Positions 11,698-22,412 of a DNA stretch of 64,000 nucleotides are shown one piece after another. Every line of letters begins with the position of its first letter. Position 1 is the stretch's first letter. Below the pieces are notes generated by a model, which saw only the letters and a list, made by a program, of their open reading frames with translations, was not told where the DNA came from and did not search any database. The stretch is from Ilyonectria destructans (lineage: Eukaryota; Ascomycota; Sordariomycetes; Hypocreales; Nectriaceae). The stretch covers positions 2,790,001 through 2,854,000 of the forward strand of contig JAHEWK010000008.1 of the NCBI GenBank assembly GCA_020740775.1, read 5' to 3'. Both the position numbers and the translations under genes were made by a program.

Positions 11698-12564
11698 TGG
11701 AGGAATTATTCCGATGCTAGCTTTGGTTGATCAAATAAAGATAAAGCTCAAGATAAAGAAGTGAAATATTCTCATAGTGTAACGGCCAAACACCTAGGCC
11801 GTCTTAACAAGGAATGAGCGGTACTTGCTACGGCATGCGCCCTGCCAGAATTCATTAAGCGTGGTTTTACTTCTACGGAGGAAACGCACAGGCCGAAATG
11901 GCCCAAGCCCGATGGAAAAGCGATGGCTTGGGCCGGGTTCTTGTCAAGTGACAGGGATTTGTGCAGGTCGATGCTTGTCGCCATTTTCGCCAATCCAAAA
12001 GCCTTTCCAGTGCTCTCCCTCGTCCTCAAACCAAGTTCGTAAGATGAGGCTCGGGGGAGGCATCTGCAAGGACCAATGGCAGCCCCGATTTTAATTGCGC
12101 GATTTACTCATGTAAGCCTGGTTCATGCTATGAGGAGGGAGAAGACGGCTCTGTCTTGGGTATGCTGAAGAACTCCTGGGCTAAGCTGGAGGACGTATTC
12201 CCACCTTGGTCCCAGAAGACCACGATATCGTAGTAAAATGCAACTGCGCGGAACCCGCCTTCGGGCTGGGATAGGATGTTTCTCCATTCATTGCTCTCGA
12301 CTTTACTAGAGTCCCAAAACATAAGGAGATTGCCTAGCTTTTAATCTCTTTACTCCAAAGTGGTAAATCTCACGCTTGCTTACTATCATCCGAGGCCCTA
12401 CCCCTTGGTCGCAAAAATAAAAGTCCGGTCATAGCGATGACATAACGTCATAATCGTCATACGTCGGGCGCGAAAAGGGACTGAGAGGGGAAACTTGTCC
12501 AACACCATAACTCGCACGTTCCGAGGAAGACTTAATTTCAACCAGCATCGCCAAACCTTTTGTA
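11698..12564. other. Intergenic, no gene seen
   Basis: The spacer between the amidotransferase and the SnoaL-like gene. Short frames only; 11772-12029 (minus) is open but not recognisable. Confidence 0.5.
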
Positions 12565-13404
12565 ATGTCTCACTTACAAAATGTGGCTAGCATTTACGGC
12601 AGATGGTTGGAGGCCGTCAATCATCGGGACTGGGTCAGCGCCTCAAACCAAATCGCCTCGGAACTGATTCGCAACGATGAGACAATCTCAAGCATCGCAT
12701 TTCTTCAAGGCTTGCAAAAGAGAACAGAAGCTATTCCAGACATCAAGACAGAGATCTTTATGGTTGTCGCCGACAAAACCTCGGGAAAGATTGCTTCGAT
12801 AATCACTCATAGAGGCACCCTAGTCAAGCCCTACAAGGGCTTTGAGGTGACTCGCGAGCAAATTGAGTGGTCGGAGTATGTCTTTTGCGAGTTCAAAAAC
12901 GAGAAGATGGACTCATATACCAGTTTGTCAGATTGTGATACTGCTGGAATCAGCAGCGCTCACATGTCAAACCCACCCATCTCGAATCGAGTAATCAACC
13001 AAAAGTGCGATCTTGGCCTTGAGATTCTTTATCAACAATACATTCACGCCATCAACACTCTTACGATGGCAGAACATTTCCCCAGTTACTGCCAGTCGCA
13101 GGTAGTTCACAACGGCAGACATCTGTCCATGGACGAGTACCGCGGTTTGATCGAATCTAGCTTCGAGGAGATTCAAGGGCTGCGGTTCACGATTGCCAAC
13201 TTGGTGGCAGACGAGGAGGCGCAGCGGATAGCAGCAAGGTTGGAATTCTCAGGGCGGCCCGTTACCGAATTCCGGGGTATTCAGCCCACTGGGAAAGAGG
13301 TCAACTTTTCCGAGCATGTGTTGTATGAGCTTGATGACGGAAAGATCGCAAGAGTATGGTCCGTGCTGGATTTAGACGCTTATCGAACAAGCTTGGAGAA
13401 TTGA
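12565..13404 (+). CDS. Tandem SnoaL-like (NTF2 fold) protein, polyketide/ester-cyclase type
   Basis: A single exon of 279 residues with two successive SnoaL-like halves (about 1-120 and 145-279). The second half is the clearer: LYQQYIHAINTLTMAEHFPSY..., then RIAARLEFSGRPV and GKEVNFSEHVLYELDDGKIARVWSVLD, the typical cone-shaped alpha+beta barrel signature with a final 'DGKIxxxWxxxD' strand. The first half shows the same order (YGRWLEAVNHRDW; ...EWSEYVFCEFKNEKM) but is more diverged. Single-domain relatives act as polyketide cyclases, isomerases or dehydratases in secondary metabolism, or bind small hydrophobic ligands. No polyketide synthase is in the window, so the role is open. Probably cytosolic. 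Confidence 0.8.
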   Translation: MSHLQNVASIYGRWLEAVNHRDWVSASNQIASELIRNDETISSIAFLQGLQKRTEAIPDIKTEIFMVVADKTSGKIASIITHRGTLVKPYKGFEVTREQIEWSEYVFCEFKNEKMDSYTSLSDCDTAGISSAHMSNPPISNRVINQKCDLGLEILYQQYIHAINTLTMAEHFPSYCQSQVVHNGRHLSMDEYRGLIESSFEEIQGLRFTIANLVADEEAQRIAARLEFSGRPVTEFRGIQPTGKEVNFSEHVLYELDDGKIARVWSVLDLDAYRTSLEN

Positions 13405-14709
13405 GGTGCAGGTAGAAGTTGTACTTGCTTCCAATGTCTGCTGGCATTAAATCGTCCATGATGACCAACTATCACGGGATCGAAGTTACAATGTGGTACA
13501 AATATTACTTTTTCCCGCTTCCCCACGCCGTCATCGCTACCCCAACTGATCGGCCGTTCATCGCCTCTATCAAACAATTAGATTGATTGCAGCTTTGGGG
13601 ACGATGATGATCGGTCTAGGAAGGAAGAAAGCTAGCTATTTATACTTAGGGATCTGACTGACCCAGATGCCCTTGATCCGATGCCGAATGTCCTTGATCT
13701 GATGATGCCGATGATATCCGGAGATCTAGGTTGTTGAGGTTAATCTAGGTTCGAAGGGATCCACGGTACGGATCCGGTCCTATGCAAAGCTGACTTTTCC
13801 TATCAGGCTGTCCGACAGCCTCAATACCCATCACCGCACAATTCAATAGGGTTCACCATACGATAGCATGGACATGCCACGTTCACTATTGCTTGGTGCC
13901 GGAGTGGAGAACTTCGACGAAGGGTTGCTAGGAGTGACTGGGAAATAAGTCAGCTTCTCTGGCTAAGCTGCCGCTTTCACCGCATAGACTGAGATGATAC
14001 TCATGTTGCCCGGTTTGGTGATAGCTCTTCGATCATGCATGACGACGGCGGTGGCTTTCACCCCGTTATAGACTATGTCTGTCAGTCCCATCCGACTGAC
14101 CGCATCACCGTTCTTTGCTGTCCGCTGAATAAGGCGAAATTGACGAGCACACAAGTGCTCAGAAGCTCAGAAGCCCACGCCAACAAGGCCTTGAACTAAA
14201 GATAGGCCTCCTTTCGGAAGAGCGACGGGAAAGCAGACTATATATGGGGCTCGTACCTACGCAGTGACGTTTGAGGCCTGTTTGTCGAGGTCAGGTTTGT
14301 AGCTCAACGTTGGGGGACGTAGACAAAGCGTCGGACCATACTACTCTCGACTCAGCCTCGAAAAAACATGGAGCGCAGCTTTTCGCGAAACGCTGGAAAG
14401 AACAAAAGCTGGAGCATCGTCTGGAGTATCCTAAATGGGGATACCTAGGGTAATGGGCAGGAAGCTGTCTTCGTGCCTAGTTGAGTGCTGCCCAAGCAAA
14501 TCATGTAGCCCCTCATCCGGCACATCAGAGCGTAGCGCCGCCGGGGAATCTTGAGCAAGTCATCAGTGGAACCAAGACAATCTGATGGGACTAAAGTTGG
14601 CCTACTCACAGTTATGCTCCAAGTTAGGGAGTGACGCATTTTCATATGAGCTTCTATTCTGGTCACGTCGTTGCCGTTTCAGCCGATGTTGGTTTGGTGG
14701 GCTGTATGC
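13405..14709. other. Intergenic with one coding-like fragment
   Basis: Mostly featureless. A minus-strand 63-codon frame at 13963-14154 (RTAKNGDAVSRMGLTDIVYN...) has protein-like composition and ends at a stop, perhaps the last exon of a lost gene. Not recognised. Confidence 0.4.
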
Positions 14710-15197
14710 TCACTCGTCGACCTCTGGGCGAATTAGTAACCATCTCTGTCGTAAAAAAATGGACAAGTTGGCTCACCTTGGACGAAATACCCATATGGCG
14801 AAGACTTGCAGAGTGGCTCCTCGTTTGCCAGATCTCGAATCATCTCTCGCGCATTCAACGCAACCTCCGCGACAGGCTCACTTTCAGTGCCCGCCTTGTG
14901 CATTCGGCTAACCACATCGTCGAAAACATCCTGGTCAATCTCCTCCCGTGAACTGAGCGGCAACGACACGGCCCATGCCATAATTGGCGCCGCGCCCAAG
15001 ATGCGAAGCAGCCGGCTCTCATCTGCCTTCCTTACTCTTCTCTCCCTGACCGACGGAGATTCAACGGCTGAAGGCGAGCGCCCGTGGAAGATGGCTACTA
15101 AGTTTCTCTTCAGAATGGAGCCCTTGAACTCAACCTGTGCCGCAGCCTGAATGGGTGTGTGGGCTCGCGACATGGGCTCGTTAGACTTTTGAGCCAT
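14710..15197 (-). CDS. Orphan hypothetical protein, 5' end unresolved
   Basis: Not recognised. The minus-strand frame is open from about 15455 down to 14733, but its first in-frame ATG is at 15197 (MAQKSNEP...). The sequence before that Met (SAHEIARLHDAAASILQQAWLV) looks coding, so the true start is probably in an upstream exon; the TTTAG at about 15456 could be its acceptor. At the 3' end a GTGAGC donor, TACTAAT branch and CAG acceptor define a 53-nt intron (14724-14776), after which four codons run to a TGA at 14710. From Met 15197 the protein is 144 residues, mostly helical, with a basic patch (SVRERRVRKADESR). No function is assigned. Confidence 0.5.
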
Positions 15198-15977
15198 CTC
15201 TGGCGTCCACAAAATGCGAGGAGGCAGTTTCTCGCAAACAAGCCACGCCTGTTGGAGTATACTGGCTGCTGCATCGTGGAGTCGAGCAATCTCGTGAGCG
15301 GACGGATAAAGCTTGGGGCATTCTAGCCTCGATGGGATGGCTTCGATGTTCGAGGCATGTCGGCCAGCATGGCCATGATTGTAGCTGCCATGGCAAGACA
15401 AGGGAGGACGGGACAGGGGAATTGGCAGAAAGCCGGGGATGGTTTGTGGCGAGTTCCGGACCGACTAAAGCGACTCGGAATGAGAGGGAAAAATGGTGCT
15501 CTGCAGAAGGCTTGTTCCAAGTTCGACGATGTGCATGTGTCTAATATTGATCATCGAATAAGGCTGCAGGCCGGTAGATGTATCTCTTCGTAATCCCACT
15601 TTGCTCGTCAATAAGCACCCGGAACTCCCTGGATGAGGCAATGCAGGGAATGGCGCTGGGTGTCATGGCGATGATGGCTGGGGCTTGTTGGTCGGCTGGC
15701 GGCTAACCGCCTCGTTGGGACCGACGACAAGCGCGGGTCGGCTCTCGAGATGTTTGAGGAGGCATGGGTGTCTTTCCGCGGTCGTGAGCTAATTGGGGAT
15801 GCCTCATGGCAGTCTAATCTTCACGGGCCGACGGCGGATAGTTTTGAAGTCGCGGGTTGATGTCCCATCACAGCGAAGTGCAAAGCGGAGTTTCACGGGT
15901 GAGAATATTTACTTGGCGTCAAGGCGTGGTTTCATTTGTAGTATTACGGGGCATCGAGGTCGCCATGCGCATCAACG

Positions 15978-17025
15978 TCATTCTTTTAGTATCCAGGATG
16001 CCTTCCACGGCCTGTACAGCGTTGGATCCCATTCAAAACCGTCAGCATCAATCATGTCTGCGAGGTCTATCAACACTCCGCTCTTCCAGTTCCTGGCCGC
16101 TGGCGATACTGTGTGACAGAAGCCGGTGAGCCAAAAGAACCGGTCGACTTCTTCGACGACGAATGGGTCGTTCCCGCCTTCCTCGATGTACTCGTAAATG
16201 ACGGCAATGTATTCCTCCCTGGAATCGACCGATCTCTTAACCTTTGAAACGGTGTAAGGCTGAACGCACAGGTCCATGGGCAAGTCGTGGAAGATCTCAC
16301 CAGGGAGCTTCATCCAGCCGTAGCACTCCCTGAGGCGGGGCATGGATGTGATGGGCACGCTATTGGGGCTCTCCGGGTCGATAGTCGAGGGGGAGGCCGG
16401 CTTGGAGTCGGCTTGGCTGGACTGAGCCAAGTTCTCGTCGGAGAAGGCGAATTGGTTGTCCAGAGCCTCATTCTGGGTTTGAGGATTGGCATGGACGTGG
16501 ATGGATCTCGAATCGGCGGCCGCTTGTGCCATGGACGCCTCAATCATCTGGAAGATGGCGGAGTTATGGCACTCGCGCTGGGCGGCGAAGTAGTGAAAAA
16601 AGTCGGGCGGGTTATCCCAAAACTGCGAGGCGGATGTTAGCTCGATGTGCGGTTTGCAGATGGGTCGAAGTACTCACCAGCTTCAGGGCAAACGGACCCG
16701 CGTCTCCAAACCAGACCTTCCAGACATAACCGTCCAGCCCTCCACCGAGCCTGGACTCCCAAGCCAGAGTGCTCGGATCCATGGTGCAACGTCGAAGTCG
16801 CGGCTGCTGGAAGTGCTTGGCGGACCAAGGCGCAGGACCGATCATGGGGCTCTCGTCGAGGAATGGCACACCCATGGCGGCGACCCATTTGGGAGGTAGT
16901 CGGGGGTTTTCGAGTTGTATGGCGCGGAGTTTCTCCTCCATGGGATTTGCTGTGAGATCGAACTCTACACCCGTTTTCGATGCGGCATCCTGTGCCTCCT
17001 CGAGTCGTGATGAGGGATCCAGCAT
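15978..17025 (-). CDS. FTA2-like protein (kinetochore Sim4 complex subunit FTA2 family, protein-kinase-like fold)
   Basis: Exons 17025-16678 and 16622-15978 join across a 55-nt intron (GTGAGTA donor, GCTAAC branch, CAG acceptor), giving 330 residues. The ATG at 17025 (MLDPSSRLEEAQ) is chosen because the frame upstream runs through a 16-bp minisatellite and is not conserved-looking. Family hallmarks are visible: YVWKVWFGDAGPFALKL (kinase-like beta strands with the Lys), FWDNPPDFFHYFAAQRECHN just after the intron, MPRLRECYGWMKL, then IAVIYEYIEEG and FFWLTGFCHTVSPAARNWKSG near the C-terminus. Classical HRD and DFG motifs are absent, so catalysis is doubtful. In fission yeast Fta2 sits in the Sim4 kinetochore complex, but the family is expanded in Sordariomycetes and most copies have unknown roles. 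Confidence 0.85.
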
Positions 17026-17068
17026 GGTTGGTTTGGGTGGCGAGGATGCAGTTTGAATGAAGGCGAAA

Positions 17069-17196
17069 GAGAGTAAGTAGTGAAGAGAGTGAGTTGTGAA
17101 GAGAGTGAGTGGTGAAGAGAGTGAGTGGTGAAGAGAGTGAGTGGTGAAGAGAGTGAGTAGTAAAGAGAGTGAGTAGTAAAGAGAGTGAGTGGTGTT
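17069..17196. repeat. 16-bp minisatellite, 8 tandem copies
   Basis: Eight consecutive 16-bp units with the consensus gagagtgagtggtgaa; variants replace gg by tt or ag and the final gaa by aaa or gtt. The block lies 44 bp upstream of the FTA2-like start codon, in its probable 5' leader or promoter. The unit is not a multiple of three, so a coding role is unlikely. The purine-rich strand contains GTGAGT in most units, which resembles a splice donor on the plus strand. Confidence 0.95.
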
Positions 17197-17558
17197 TGAA
17201 TAAGGTGTGAGGTCAAGGTGCTGTGATCTAGTCACGTGCACGGGCGGCGGGACTGTTCCTGGATTCTTTGCGGTGGAGGCCATGTTTGTTTTTGTACAAA
17301 AAGTCTGATGAAGAGCAAACAAGAGACTAACATTAGGCAACGGCCAAGAGGCTTGGATCAAGACGTGATGCGCGATTGGGTGTCATGGCATCATTGTTCA
17401 CGAGTACGTCGTAACGCAGCCGCGACTGTGGAGGACCGTGACCAAAGACAAGCCTGGACGCACAGCAGCAACCGCAACAGCAGCAGCGACAGCAGCACTG
17501 GCTGAAGATGACATGCGAAAAACAGATGCCCTCATTGAGGCGGGTATTATATTATATC

Positions 17559-19073
17559 TCAAACGCAGGCCCATTTATCCAACCTTTCTGGTAACCAGCC
17601 ACTGGTGTGCTTCAACGACGTTTTCCTCTGTGACATTGCCGATGCAAAGCCCTGGCCCATAATCATCTTGTCGTCCATCTTGCACAAGTCCTCCACGAAT
17701 GTCCACTGAACGCAGTTGGACCAGCCCGTGCAAGCTGCCTGGCAAGCCTCAACCGACTCCCAACCCTTGTTCCAGAGATCCGCATTGTACGCGTCTTCTG
17801 GGTGCGGCGGTGCGTCTTTGTTGGCGGAGGTGACTTCATAGAGATTGGCCATGTTGTCCCACCACTCGAGCGGCTTCTGGATGCTGGGAAGAATCATTTT
17901 GGAGAAGAAGTCGCGATGAAGAAGCGGTTTCTGAAGCACGTTGTTAGTTCCACTATTAGAGAATTCGGCACAGAAAGACCATACCGAAAAGTCCCATGCC
18001 TTCTCCAACTCGTAGTACTGGGACACATCCCGATTGTGCACTTTGTGCCAAGACAACAAAGGATGGCACCAATTGTGCATGCTAAAGCCAAAGGTCCAGT
18101 GAACGACGGGATTAAATCCCCACGTGAACTTTCCGTCGCCGCCGTTCTCTCCAAACTTGACGCCGTACTTGTCGAGAGCGTGCGCGAGAACCTGGTCGCC
18201 ACAGCAGTGGTCGGCTGTGTACTCGTAATACTCCTCAGTCAGATTCGAGTTTTTGCCGAATGACGCCTCCCACGCGCCGCGAGACACGGCAAAGCCTGCG
18301 CCGCCATGGGCGAAGACCACATCGGACTTGGCCGCGTAGCTGCCCAGATATTGCGGCTTGCGCCAGTCAAAGGTCGACAGGTATGCCAGCACGTTGGGCA
18401 AGAACAGGTACGCGTCGTCTTCCATGTAGATGTACCACTTCGCAGCGGGCCAGTTCTCGCCCGCGTGCTGCATGAGCGGGATGAATTTGTACTTGTCAAT
18501 GATCCAACCGCCTGTCGGGCCCCATTCGTCGCCATTCACCCCGGCGGCTTCGGCATAGTAGTTGTTGGCCATGTACTCGGGCTGGTCGCGGTAGACGTCA
18601 AAGTCAGGCCTGGCCTTGGCTGAGTCTGTCATGTTTGCGAGCACGTCGATGATGTCGAAGCGGCCGATTGTCTCCGGGTAATCTGAGTAGACGACGACAT
18701 TGTCTGGGCTGATGCGTTCGCTAGCGAGGGTGGTGGTCAAATGGACGAGCAGTCGCTTCCACATGGTTGTGCCACCGGTTTTGACAATAAGCAGCACATC
18801 GTCTTTGGTGAGTGCTTCACCAAGAGGAACGTCCTTGAATGACTGTGTTGGAGCTGGAGGCTCCTCCGCGACAGCGCTGGTGTCGCTGACCGTCTCGTTC
18901 TGTGCCGGCGCATGCACAGGTTGCTCGGAATGTTGGGTCGGGTCTTCCAAGATCTCTGGATACACGCGCCCGTTGTTTCCTACGGACGGGTCAATCAAAT
19001 AGTAGATGAGTCCAATGCATAGCGCAATGATGACGGCCGGCACCAGGCGATTGTTTCGATACGTGACAATCAT
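17559..19073 (-). CDS. Type II membrane glycosyltransferase (Fringe/GT31-like fungal family) with C-terminal PAN-like region
   Basis: The ATG at 19073 starts a short cytoplasmic tail followed by one membrane anchor (about residues 9-27). A Pro-rich stem leads to the catalytic domain: VLLIVKTGGTTMWKRLLVHL, then WYIYMEDDAYLF with the metal-binding EDD at about 218-220, and GGAGFAVSRGAWEA. The C-terminus (WESVEACQAACTGWSNCVQW...) is a PAN/Apple-like Cys segment. A 54-nt intron at 17931-17984 (GTATGG donor, ACTAAC branch, CAG acceptor) has no stop and is a multiple of three; spliced length is 486 residues, unspliced 504. Fungal members of this group are Golgi enzymes of unknown sugar specificity. 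The neighbouring GT2 gene lies 1.4 kb away on the other strand. Confidence 0.88.
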   Translation of the reverse strand: MIVTYRNNRLVPAVIIALCIGLIYYLIDPSVGNNGRVYPEILEDPTQHSEQPVHAPAQNETVSDTSAVAEEPPAPTQSFKDVPLGEALTKDDVLLIVKTGGTTMWKRLLVHLTTTLASERISPDNVVVYSDYPETIGRFDIIDVLANMTDSAKARPDFDVYRDQPEYMANNYYAEAAGVNGDEWGPTGGWIIDKYKFIPLMQHAGENWPAAKWYIYMEDDAYLFLPNVLAYLSTFDWRKPQYLGSYAAKSDVVFAHGGAGFAVSRGAWEASFGKNSNLTEEYYEYTADHCCGDQVLAHALDKYGVKFGENGGDGKFTWGFNPVVHWTFGFSMHNWCHPLLSWHKVHNRDVSQYYELEKAWDFSVWSFCAEFSNSGTNNVLQKPLLHRDFFSKMILPSIQKPLEWWDNMANLYEVTSANKDAPPHPEDAYNADLWNKGWESVEACQAACTGWSNCVQWTFVEDLCKMDDKMIMGQGFASAMSQRKTSLKHTSGWLPERLDKWACV

Positions 19074-20526
19074 GACGGCCACATGGAAGATTCATCAAGC
19101 AGCTGAGTCCGGTTTGCGGACGACAAGAACCACAAAAGAGCGTGGTCGATGAGGTCAAGTATCACAGGCTGGCTCCAGTAGGGCTGATGCAGGGATCAAG
19201 GGGCAGCCTCCACCGGAGATGGATCTCGGTGATTTCCCAAACAGGTAGGCGACGGTTGAGGGAGATGTAATGCATGGCCCATGAGTATTTATTACGGCCC
19301 ACAACTGCTGCGGTATTGACAGGGGCTCTGTCTCATGACGCGGCTTCAACGGTGAAATTGGCTGTACTTCATTTGCAGATTGGTTATCGGCATCTCGGTG
19401 CGGCCCGGATGATCAAAACTCTCTTACTCGTGATCGCGAGAATACGAACAGATTCAGTAGAAGAGACTTCACGATTGCTCAAACTCACGAGGCCGCTAAT
19501 TTTAGTGTCAACTACTCTGCATACCACGTAGTATAATGCGCCACTGAGTCGGGAATGGACGGGTATATTGGTCTGTGCTAAGAAATCGGCCGAGTGCAAC
19601 GTCAACGTCCCCAGAACTCAAGGATCCCTCCCCTATTTCGTCCCACTCCGTATTTGTCACGAGTGCAGTGGACCGTTTTCGCACATTGTGAAGATGCACG
19701 CTCTTAGCGTGCGGCGAAGTCTCCGAGCCCACGGAGCCGTTTTCAATGAATGCAGATCATTGTCAGTTACGGAAGCCTAATCAACTTGACCGGACTAATC
19801 AAAGGCCATTATTGCAAGAAGCCCACTCCTTTTACCGAGTGACTCTTGGCAGGCTGTGTCACAAGGAAGGTCGTCGTGTTGATACCAGGCTTGGATTGCT
19901 CGAGCGCATGAAAATTGGTCCACAGCCGCTTTTCCCACCTATAGCTGCATGGTGCTATATTGAAGGGTCGTATTTTCGCGTTTGGCCCTATCGCGTTCAT
20001 CGCAGCCCACCCGCGCGCATGGGATTTTAATTCGGCGGTAAATTCCTAATATCGCAACGGCCGAAACAAGGCGGCCGCTGTCCCTCTTGTAGGGCTAAGG
20101 CAGATTTTTTACCCCTGGTATACGCATACGGATGGGGGGACTCCCGGCCGATATCCCAGCATCTCCAAGAATATTTTGGCTTCCCCAAGACGCGATTCCC
20201 AATGAGGAGCAACTAATAGGCCAGACCCTCGTATTCCCCAGGGTTCAGCGCTGGCATCTTTGACAGCTGTTACAGCCAAGAGCCGTGATGAGGCCATTCC
20301 ACTAAGGAATATTGCCTCCTGACGCTAAGGATGCCGCTGCAGCCGGCCTATTTACACTTCTGTGTGCGTCAGAGGGGAAGTTATTTTTATCTGCTTGAAT
20401 GAAAGATGTACTCTTTTACTCTCCCCTTATCTTCTCTTTGATACTCGTATACGTATCGCTTCTCTGTAGCAGCAACACATCGCAGGTGGTGACTCCTGTT
20501 CAGTGGCGGGTATCAACATCTCGACC
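19074..20526. other. Divergent intergenic region between the two glycosyltransferase genes
   Basis: 1.45 kb between two divergently transcribed genes, presumably holding both promoters. No gene or repeat seen. Confidence 0.6.
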
Positions 20527-22412
20527 ATGGAGAAATACCCGGAAGAAGATGTCCAGCTTGCCAGTCAACGCGGCCAACACGTCAGTTGGCTGCGTAAGGT
20601 GATCAATATTTTGGGATGCTTGATGGCGTTCCCCATTTATTGGATCATGACTGTGAACTGTAGATATCCCGTAACACTGGACTTGGCTTGCACCATTATG
20701 CTGGCTGAGCTCAATCGGTTCGTCAACGAAGGCCGGCGCATCGGTTTTTACTCGGAACAATCTCGACCACGCAGCAAAATGGACTCTGAAAAGTTGGACT
20801 TGGAAAGACAGTCTGCCTCGCCGAGGTTGGACTGTGTAGCCGCCGTCGTGGGCTGGAGAGAGGATCCGACCTTGTTTACACAAGCTCTGGAGAGCTACAA
20901 GGTGGCGAAGCATTGCTCATTCATGCTGGTTGGCATCGACGGAGACGAGGAAGAAGATCAAGACATGGTTCGCGTTTTCAACAAGGTAAGACACATCAGT
21001 TGTTTCTTTACAGGATATGTTCTGACATATTTAGGTGTACCCTCGTCAATCAAGGACCATGCACATCCCTGAGCCACTAGGCACTGCAGCTGAGCATTTC
21101 ATGACCAAGATGGCCTCAATGAAGAAGCAGTACGGCGAGGAAGTTGACGAAGACGAGTGCCACGACCTTGCCATGAATCACTGCATCCAGCTGGCGCGTC
21201 GCACTCTAGAGCAGGAGAAGATCAACTTTCGGGGAGTTGACGGAGTCCGGCAGCTGTGCATTCGGCAAAAGCACATGCATAAAAAGGGAATCATGTTCAC
21301 CACCTACGTCTTCTCCCTTGTCATTGCTGATATGCTGGGCCTTGAATTTCTTTGGTCGTCGGACTCGGATACCTTGGTTCTGCCGGACTCACTCGAGCGC
21401 ACCGTCAACGCCATCGCCGCTGATCCCAAGATTGGGGGAGCTAGTTCTGGTCTCATTGTCCACAACGAGTCGGAGACGGCAGTTACTAAACTGTCGGCTA
21501 CTGTGTACTGGGGCGAACTGTACCTGACCCGATCTACTCCAGCAGCTACTGCGACAAGTGATTGCCAGAGTGGGCCAAGCACCGTGTTCCGACTCGCAGC
21601 TTTGCCATCGATTCTTGTCCCATGGTATCTCCAAACGGTCATGGGCAAGCGAATGGTGAGAACATACATTACCCACTCTCTTAGTTAGTACACGTGAAGA
21701 CTAACGAGTCATATTTCAGATTATCAATGAGGACCGACACTTGACGACCAATCTCCTCTCTCGCGGCTGGGGCGTTGTCTTTGCCTCGGACGTGCTTACC
21801 GCCACGGAGACGCCGACCACTCTTTCACGATGGATCATGCAACAAGTCCGATGGGGACGCGCAACGCATATCGAATCTCTCCTCCAGCCGAAAGTCTACC
21901 TCGTGAGCCATCCGCTACTCTTTTACGGAATGGCCAAGCGCGAGTCTGGCCCTGTCATTGGAGCCTTTGCTGTTCTCTACTACTTTCTTACTTCTCGCCA
22001 GCTGTTTGTCATTTGCTTCTTTGATCTCGCGATGCGCATGGCAGTCAGCACGACTTACAATATTCTGAGAAATCCCCAGAGGCTTACTAGAAAGTCGCTG
22101 GTCTGGGTTATCCCTGGGATATTCTTTTATTACATTCCCCTCCCCGCTATCCACGTCTGGAGCATGATGACGCTCACTGCAGATGGATGGGGAACGACCA
22201 TGCGGGCAGCCAGTGAACGCTCCCGTGCATCAAGCAGGAGAAAGGCCTGGTGGGAACTAGGATTTGTGGTAGTCTGGATGGGAATTATTGCAGGAGCAAT
22301 GGCAAGATGGGTTGCGACGAGTCATGATCTAAGCCCAGAGCACCGAGCCCTTTCGATGCTCCTGAGTTCTCTTCTCGCATCATTTAGCGCTTGGGTGGTA
22401 TTAATAAAGTAG
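20527..22412 (+). CDS. Processive family-2 glycosyltransferase, hyaluronan/chitin synthase-like membrane enzyme
   Basis: Three exons (20527-20985, 21035-21655, 21720-22412) join in frame through introns of 49 and 64 nt (GTAAGA and GTGAGA donors; TCTGACA and GACTAAC branch sites), giving 590 residues. An N-terminal hydrophobic segment (about 25-45) is followed by the GT2 core: LDCVAAVVGWREDP, SSDSDT (DxD at 263-265), GPSTVFRLAALPSILVPWY, NEDRHLTT (363-370) and QQVRW (QxxRW, 401-405). The C-terminal part has several membrane helices. All residues expected of a processive beta-glycosyltransferase are present. Fungal relatives are annotated hyaluronan synthase-like or type 2 glycosyltransferase; the polymer made is not known. 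Located in the plasma membrane or Golgi by inference. Confidence 0.93.

Noticed and set aside
10879..13404. Amidotransferase plus SnoaL pair as a polyketide gene cluster
   Set aside because: No polyketide or peptide synthase, P450 or methyltransferase nearby; the pair alone does not support a cluster.
13741..13765. GGTTCGAAGGGATCC resembling a tRNA B box
   Set aside because: No A box or acceptor stem can be paired at the right distance.
16612..17361. N-terminal extension of the FTA2-like frame through the 16-bp repeat (HSLHHSLSS...)
   Set aside because: The repeat is not a multiple of three in unit length and gives a mixed Ser/His/Leu low-complexity peptide; the internal ATG at 17025 fits the family start.
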